A model generated the notes under the pieces. The model did not search any database, was not told where the DNA came from, and was given only the letters and a program-made list of their open reading frames with translations. Source: Lentisphaerota bacterium (GTDB taxonomy: Bacteria > Verrucomicrobiota > Lentisphaeria > Victivallales > Victivallaceae). Taken from it: a stretch of DNA of 46,180 bases. Location of the stretch: positions 1 through 46,180 of the forward strand of contig SUVX01000024.1 in NCBI GenBank assembly GCA_015061725.1, given 5' to 3'. The translations under genes and the position numbers were made by a program. This document shows, one piece after another, positions 42,239 to 46,180 of the stretch (within the stretch, counting starts at the first letter, position 1; each line of letters begins with the position of its first letter).

Positions 42239-42271
42239 TTGAAAAAAAGTATTACAAGGTATAATGTAATA
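42239..42271. promoter_or_regulatory. Promoter and inverted-repeat operator between oxidoreductase and AraC genes
   Basis: TATTACA (42250-42256) and TGTAATA (42265-42271) form a perfect 7 bp inverted repeat with an 8 bp centre. A consensus TATAAT (42260-42265) for plus-strand transcription overlaps it, with TTGAAA at 42239-42244. An overlapping operator would control the divergent pair. Confidence 0.45.
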
Positions 42272-42350
42272 AGTAAAACTTTTATATCAAGCAGAATTTA
42301 TTATTTTCTGCATAAATTAAATATAAGAATAATACAGGTAATGTAAAAAA

Positions 42351-43163
42351 TTGACTCGGAACGAAAAACAAAGACGGTTGAATAAATTTCCGTGCCGGTT
42401 GCTTTTTGCACAGGAAATCGTAACGCCGGGAGCGCAGAAGTTTTCGCGTGAGAATTATCCGGTGCTGACGGTGGAGTACGTTACTGCCGGAGCCGGGCAT
42501 CTTGAAATCAACGGTAAAAAATATAAAATCCCCCGTGATTGCGTTTATTTTCTGACTCCGGGCAGTACGCATGCATATTGGCCTGAAAAGAGCGATCCCT
42601 GGAGTAAAATGTATTTTGTTATTTACGGTGAAATGGTTGATTTTCTTCTTCAGTCCTATCACATGAACGAAGTTTATTTCATTCCGGATTGTCCGGAGTT
42701 GAAAAAGTATTTCAGAGAGATGATTTATCTGAAAAAATCCCGTGATAACAGCGGCAAGAGTTCGGTGATATTTCATGCCTTTCTGGATGATGCTTCGCGC
42801 TTGATAACCAAGAAGAAAAAATCGGCAGTCCCGGAAAAAATAGAGCACCTCCGCAAGCAGTTGGATTCCTCACTGGGTGAAAGATTTTCTCTGACGGAAT
42901 ATGCTGAATCATGCGGCTGCTCAGAAAGTGCACTGATCCGTTCTTTCAGGCGTTATTACAAGACCACGCCCCACGAATATCTTATGGAAAGCAAAATTCA
43001 GGAGGCTGAAAACTATTTGCTTTATACCGGACTTTCCGTCAAAGAAATCGCCGCTGCACTTGCTTTTTCTGATCAATATCACTTTTCAAATGCCTTCAAA
43101 AACCGCAAAGGGTGTTCCCCCTCTGACTTCCGCAGGCAGCATGCTTCGGATGAGATTTCGTAA
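42351..43163 (+). CDS. AraC-family transcriptional regulator
   Basis: About 270 residues with a probable TTG start at 42351 (or TTG at 42378); no early ATG exists. The cupin sensor includes VEYVTAGAGHLEINGKKYKI then CVYFLTPGSTHAYWP. The C-terminal part has the AraC double helix-turn-helix (SLTEYAESCGCSESALIRSF and VKEIAAALAFSDQYHFSNAF, then GCSPSDFRRQ). It is divergent from the Gfo/Idh gene and likely regulates it in response to a sugar. The stop codon lies only about 5 bp from the 3' end of a group II intron remnant on the other strand. Confidence 0.82.
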   Translation: MTRNEKQRRLNKFPCRLLFAQEIVTPGAQKFSRENYPVLTVEYVTAGAGHLEINGKKYKIPRDCVYFLTPGSTHAYWPEKSDPWSKMYFVIYGEMVDFLLQSYHMNEVYFIPDCPELKKYFREMIYLKKSRDNSGKSSVIFHAFLDDASRLITKKKKSAVPEKIEHLRKQLDSSLGERFSLTEYAESCGCSESALIRSFRRYYKTTPHEYLMESKIQEAENYLLYTGLSVKEIAAALAFSDQYHFSNAFKNRKGCSPSDFRRQHASDEIS

Positions 43164-43167
43164 GAGA

Positions 43168-43500
43168 ATTGACCGGGAGGGACTTTTGAGGAATAACCTC
43201 GCAAGTCCCGTCCTCTCGCACCACCGTACGCGCCGTTCGACATACGGCGGTTCAGTAACTTGTGTGCAGACAAAGCTGCACCGTCTTTCCAGTCAGTTGC
43301 CCGCAAAGGTATGTTCCGCACTGCCGGGGTACTTCAGGTTCTATCCCATCCTTACCCAGGCAGTTCACTTGCGTGATTTTCTGCTCTCTGCACATACATT
43401 GCCTTTCACCTCAAGAAAGAATTGCCTTCTTTCAGATTCCTCCTCACGATGAACACCCTTGGCTTTCGCTAACGGTTTCGCCCGTATGTTGGAAGAAATG
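43168..43500 (-). mobile_element. Group II intron 3' remnant without reverse transcriptase ORF
   Basis: On the minus strand, 43253-43220 is a 34-base hairpin starting GAACCGCCGTATG, loop near CGAA, ending GCGTACGGTGGT. It matches the size and pattern of group II domain V, with a CGC-type catalytic triad and a conserved bulge. GTGCGAGAGGACGG follows, then a domain VI-like stem GGGACTT/AAGTCCC (43209-43203 and 43185-43179) with an unpaired A near its 3' side, ending about 43168. The upstream part (43254-43500) could be other intron RNA domains. No RT gene fits between here and 43611, so it is a fragment or ORF-less intron. Confidence 0.65.
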
Positions 43501-43544
43501 AAAAAAGTGATTCCTTGTTTTGAGTCATATTTTTGACAAGGCTC

Positions 43545-43573
43545 TTTACACGCCTGATGGTTTGTTGTATATT
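43545..43573 (+). promoter_or_regulatory. Promoter of the glycosidase-like and GntR genes
   Basis: TTTACA (43545-43550), a 17 bp spacer and TATATT (43568-43573), 37 bp before the ATG, which has a strong GGAGG ribosome site. Confidence 0.5.
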
Positions 43574-43610
43574 TATCGTGTAACAGCGGATTATATTCAC
43601 GGAGGTTCTT

Positions 43611-44687
43611 ATGGATAAGTACGATAAACTGTGTGCCGATATGGCAGATGTTTATGCAGGTTTAATGAATGATTGCGGTGCGATGCACGTTTTTATGAAA
43701 GAATGTGCAACCGGTTATATTCATTCGTTCAACATCCGTGCTCTTTGTTCGATGTACCGTCTTACTGGTGAAAAAAAGTATTTGACCGCAGTTCGGGCAT
43801 GGACGGATTTCAGTATCCGTATGCAAGGCACTTACGGTGATTCTGCCGCATACAACATGGGGTATTTGTTTACTGCCCCCGGAAATGTTCCGAACTCCTG
43901 GTTTTGTGCAGATACCCTGGATCAGGGGTTTGCTTTGCTTAATGTTGCAATGATTCTTGAACCGGATGATCCGCTTTATATCAAAATACTTGATTCTGTT
44001 TTGCGTTACGAAAGTTATGTCCGCCGCTGGTACCTGGGCGAAGAAGGTTTTGCTGTCGGCTTCATGGATGGCGAAGAACCTGCAGGTTCTTACCATACTG
44101 CTGTAACAAGAGGAATTTGTTTCTATGCGTCAATGCTGACAGTCTTCCATAAAGAGATTTACCGTACCCGCGGCAAGGCTCTTTTGAAATACCTGCTGGA
44201 CAAACTGGATATGAACTCCAATTATCATGGTTCTCCACTGCACAACCGCTGTTATGCTTCTGATGCTCTGGCATGCGGTTATTATGTTCTGGCATTGGAT
44301 AAAGATGCTGACTTGAAAGCCCGGATCGTCGATAAGATGGAAAATGAACTTTTGCCGTGGGCAGTTACCCATCAGACCCCGGAGGGTTTCTGGGCGCATG
44401 ACCGTTTCGGTTATCAGCCCGGTTCTGCCAAACCGGTGATCGATCAGAAGAATATGGGCGCGTATTCCTGGGGAATGGTTGCCGGATTTCAGGTGTTTGC
44501 CGGAAATCTGCTTGCCGAAAATACTCAGATGCGGGAAATATTGGACCGTGCTTATAAATGGATGTTGAAAAATGCTGTTCCCGGCGATCAGAATCGCTGG
44601 GGATATCACGGGTGGTGTATGCTCTCTCTACTTGCATTGAAGCATCCGGAATCACTTTTTCCATTCGGAGATAAAATAAAGGCTTGA
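43611..44687 (+). CDS. (Alpha/alpha)6-barrel glycosidase-like protein
   Basis: 358 residues, no signal peptide. Repeated helical pairs with aromatic and Gly motifs (FNIRALCSMYRLTGEKKYLT, YNMGYLFTAPGNVPNSWFCA, RCYASDALACGYYVLALDKD, WGYHGWCMLSLLALKHPESL) point to an (alpha/alpha)6 toroid as in GH88/GH105 and related families. The classical catalytic Asp pair cannot be placed with certainty, so the precise family is open. GGAGG precedes the start. It is followed after 7 bp by a GntR-type regulator gene, probably in one operon. Confidence 0.55.
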   Translation: MDKYDKLCADMADVYAGLMNDCGAMHVFMKECATGYIHSFNIRALCSMYRLTGEKKYLTAVRAWTDFSIRMQGTYGDSAAYNMGYLFTAPGNVPNSWFCADTLDQGFALLNVAMILEPDDPLYIKILDSVLRYESYVRRWYLGEEGFAVGFMDGEEPAGSYHTAVTRGICFYASMLTVFHKEIYRTRGKALLKYLLDKLDMNSNYHGSPLHNRCYASDALACGYYVLALDKDADLKARIVDKMENELLPWAVTHQTPEGFWAHDRFGYQPGSAKPVIDQKNMGAYSWGMVAGFQVFAGNLLAENTQMREILDRAYKWMLKNAVPGDQNRWGYHGWCMLSLLALKHPESLFPFGDKIKA

Positions 44688-44694
44688 ATTTCTG

Positions 44695-45807
44695 ATGCTG
44701 CTTTACCGAAAGATCATGAGTCAACTGATTTGGGAAATCAAGGCCGGAAAGTATCCGGTCGGGACAGCTTTGCCCAGTGAAAGAGCTTTGGCAAAACGTT
44801 TCGGGACCAGTCAGAAAACGATTCATAACGCCATTCAGAATATGGTGGGCAGAGGATTCCTTGAATCCCGTCACGGCAGCGGTAATTTTGTTCTGGAGTC
44901 GCATCGTCAACCTTTGGGAAGTCTGGCAGTCATTATGAATTGCGGCAGAGGCAAAGAACGTGATGATTTTCTTGCTTCTGAAGGATTTATGGAGCAGCTC
45001 AGCGTTATCAGTGCGCATGCAAGGCGTTACGGTGTTGCCACGGATTTGCTGATATACGATGAGAATAAACCGTTGGATGACAGCGTGTTTGAATTCTGCA
45101 AGAGTCGGCATTTTATCAATCTTTTTTTTACAGCCAACGCACAGATGGCAAAGAAAATTCCGGAGCTCGGCGGCGTGATGCTGTCAATGATTCAGACATT
45201 TCACAGAAAGCATTTTGCAGAGATGTACGATACTGAAATGCCGGTGGTTCTGATGGATTACTCCAACGGGATTGCAAAGGCATTTGAATATTACAAAGCG
45301 CAGGGAAAAAAAAGTTTTGCTTTCTTTTCTCAAAGCGAAAGCGGCAGAAACAATTACAGTATTTTTCGCGATGAAGCTGCAAAAGCCGGTTTGGAACTGC
45401 GTGAATTCAACTATCCGGTTGCCAAAGATGCACAGACATTCTGTTACTCTGCCAAACGGATCACTTTTTTCAGAAGTATTCTGAAGAAACTGCCGCCGGA
45501 TACGGTGATTTTTGCAGACGGTGAGGCGCATATTATTGAATTGCTGAATTCATTTCACGATGATGACTCCGGCAACATGCTTAAAGAGTTGGAGTTCTGC
45601 ATCACCGGCAGAGAGGATCTGACGATTTCTGAGAATCGGGCGGTAAAAATATCCTGGATTCCGCGTCTGCATCCGGATTTGGGAAAAGTTGTAACCCAGC
45701 TGCTGCTGGATAATATGCTGGATGGCAAAGAACTGCCGGCTCTTACCGTATTGGAAAGCGATTTTTTTCCGGCAGGAGATACACCATCCATTTGCAGCAG
45801 TAAATGA
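44695..45807 (+). CDS. GntR-type regulator with LacI-like sensor domain
   Basis: 370 residues. An N-terminal GntR winged helix (LIWEIKAGKYPVGTALPSER, FGTSQKTIHNAIQNMVGRGF, SRHGSGNFV) is fused to a periplasmic-binding-protein-like sensor domain as in AraR/GntR-LacI hybrids. Sensor strands are visible (PVVLMDYSNGIAKAFEYYKA, KKSFAFFSQSESGRNNYSIF, PDTVIFADGEAHIIELLNSF). It likely represses the preceding glycosidase-like gene until its sugar ligand binds. The start has a weakly placed AAAGG. Confidence 0.82.
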   Translation: MLLYRKIMSQLIWEIKAGKYPVGTALPSERALAKRFGTSQKTIHNAIQNMVGRGFLESRHGSGNFVLESHRQPLGSLAVIMNCGRGKERDDFLASEGFMEQLSVISAHARRYGVATDLLIYDENKPLDDSVFEFCKSRHFINLFFTANAQMAKKIPELGGVMLSMIQTFHRKHFAEMYDTEMPVVLMDYSNGIAKAFEYYKAQGKKSFAFFSQSESGRNNYSIFRDEAAKAGLELREFNYPVAKDAQTFCYSAKRITFFRSILKKLPPDTVIFADGEAHIIELLNSFHDDDSGNMLKELEFCITGREDLTISENRAVKISWIPRLHPDLGKVVTQLLLDNMLDGKELPALTVLESDFFPAGDTPSICSSK

Positions 45808-45843
45808 TTTTTATGGTGAACTTTTAAAGAAAGGAGAACGATC

Positions 45844-46180
45844 ATGAGAAAAAGTTTTAACAACAACGGTTTCAGCAGCAGGGAACAGGAAGATTTTACA
45901 TTCGTCGTAATTGCACAATATTGCCGCCAAAAACTTTTGAATATGAAATTTTTGCATAACTTCTGCGGACTGCCGGTTTGTTGGGGCGGCGCATTGGTAC
46001 GGAAAAGTACGGAAGAGTACGGAAGGGTACGGAGTCAGGCACCGCAGAATACGGCTGGTTTCGTCCAACAACAAAATACCCCGCTTTTCTTTGAAAGTGA
46101 AAGGGGGTTTGGGGGAAAGCGAAAACCTTCTTTTCTCGTGAAAAGAAAGTTTTCGCTGTCCCCCAATCTCTCCCCCTTTA
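45844..46180 (+). CDS. Pseudopilin-type gene, 5' part made of repeat elements (cut by window end)
   Basis: The frame is open from the ATG at 45844 to the window end (112 codons), with an excellent AAGGAG ribosome site. It reads MRKSFNNNGFSSREQEDFTF then VVIAQYCRQKL, looking like a damaged [11 protein letters not shown] motif. It runs through a minisatellite core (STEEYGRVRSQAPQNTAGF) and a family II hairpin (LVKRKFSLSPNLSPF), stopping at codon TTT plus A. By analogy with 37309-38334, a second intact [17 protein letters not shown] should follow immediately. Alternatively this is a decayed pseudopilin gene. Confidence 0.6.
   Translation, partial: MRKSFNNNGFSSREQEDFTFVVIAQYCRQKLLNMKFLHNFCGLPVCWGGALVRKSTEEYGRVRSQAPQNTAGFVQQQNTPLFFESERGFGGKRKPSFLVKRKFSLSPNLSPF
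45958..46060. repeat. Minisatellite-core element I-g
   Basis: Core of 10-mers GTACGGAAAA, GTACGGAAGA, GTACGGAAGG and a partial GTACGG (45997-46032), between CGGCGC (45987-45992) and GGCACCG (46038-46044), which pair imperfectly. The flanks GGTTTGTTGGGGCGGCGC and ACCGCAGAATACGGCT resemble those of the insertion in the pseudopilin gene at 38023-38292. Confidence 0.65.
46062..46180 (+). repeat. Hairpin-rich element, family II (right copy)
   Basis: A long stem runs from GGGGGAAAGCGAAAAC (46111-46126) and TTCTTTTC to GAAAAGAA and GTTTTCGCTGTCCCCC (ending 46164), with loop TCGT and only two mismatched positions. Upstream is CAACAAAATACCCCGC, as in 1904-2060 read on the minus strand. The window end cuts it. 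Confidence 0.65.

Overview
The window looks like a chromosomal segment of a Lentisphaerota (Victivallales-type) bacterium. This is inferred from gene content: DUF1559-like pseudopilins with the [17 protein letters not shown] signature, GH109-like and other Gfo/Idh/MocA oxidoreductases, secreted or unusual glycoside hydrolases next to AraC/GntR regulators, and WYL regulators. No rRNA or tRNA gene was seen, so the assignment is not proven. Many promoters share one shape: a TTGAAA-like -35, a 16-17 bp spacer and TATATT, often with an extended TGC.

Layout. 1-260: truncated repeat elements. 333-1913: NERD nuclease-helicase, followed by a hairpin-rich repeat element. 2089-8744: a complete type II-C CRISPR-Cas locus, with a 22-repeat array, cas2, cas1 and cas9 on the minus strand, and a tracrRNA on the plus strand upstream of cas9. 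8797-10281: two tiny membrane proteins divergent from a WYL regulator, with a palindromic operator between them. 10496-14604: four-lipoprotein operon (LpoB-like, YcfL-like, COG3014-like, Sel1-repeat). 14682-15899: small Cys-containing peptide and a second WYL regulator. 16100-22092: zinc-ribbon UvrD helicase, MoxR ATPase, DUF2201/VWA protein, 21-codon leader and GTPase-like protein, a possible conflict or stress system. 22103-24109: YejM/LTA-synthase-like sulfatase. 24216-24652: composite repeat island. 24735-38334: carbohydrate-utilisation region that includes a five-gene minus-strand operon headed by a pseudopilin. 38680-39990: dicarboxylate/amino-acid symporter. 39974-41000: large composite repeat island. 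41042-45807: Gfo/Idh oxidoreductase, AraC regulator, group II intron 3' remnant, an (alpha/alpha)6 glycosidase-like protein and a GntR regulator. 45844-end: a truncated pseudopilin-type gene made largely of repeat elements.

The most unusual signal is a set of hairpin-forming elements that recurs between genes and also, in frame, inside pseudopilin genes. One family carries a short core of 3-4 tandem 9-mers or 10-mers between GC-rich inverted arms. Core sequence changes from copy to copy, while arms stay paired or change in a compensating way (GTGGCGC/GCGCCAC versus GTGACGC/GCGTCAC). A second family is a tandem array of roughly 110 bp units whose two stems take different sequences that stay complementary. 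A 270 bp in-frame insertion containing such a core sits inside the pseudopilin gene at 37309-38334 and is bounded by two copies of the FTLIELLV coding motif. Palindromes also span the stop codons of several genes. The CRISPR repeats carry the host's own promoter shape, so each crRNA is probably transcribed separately, toward the cas genes.
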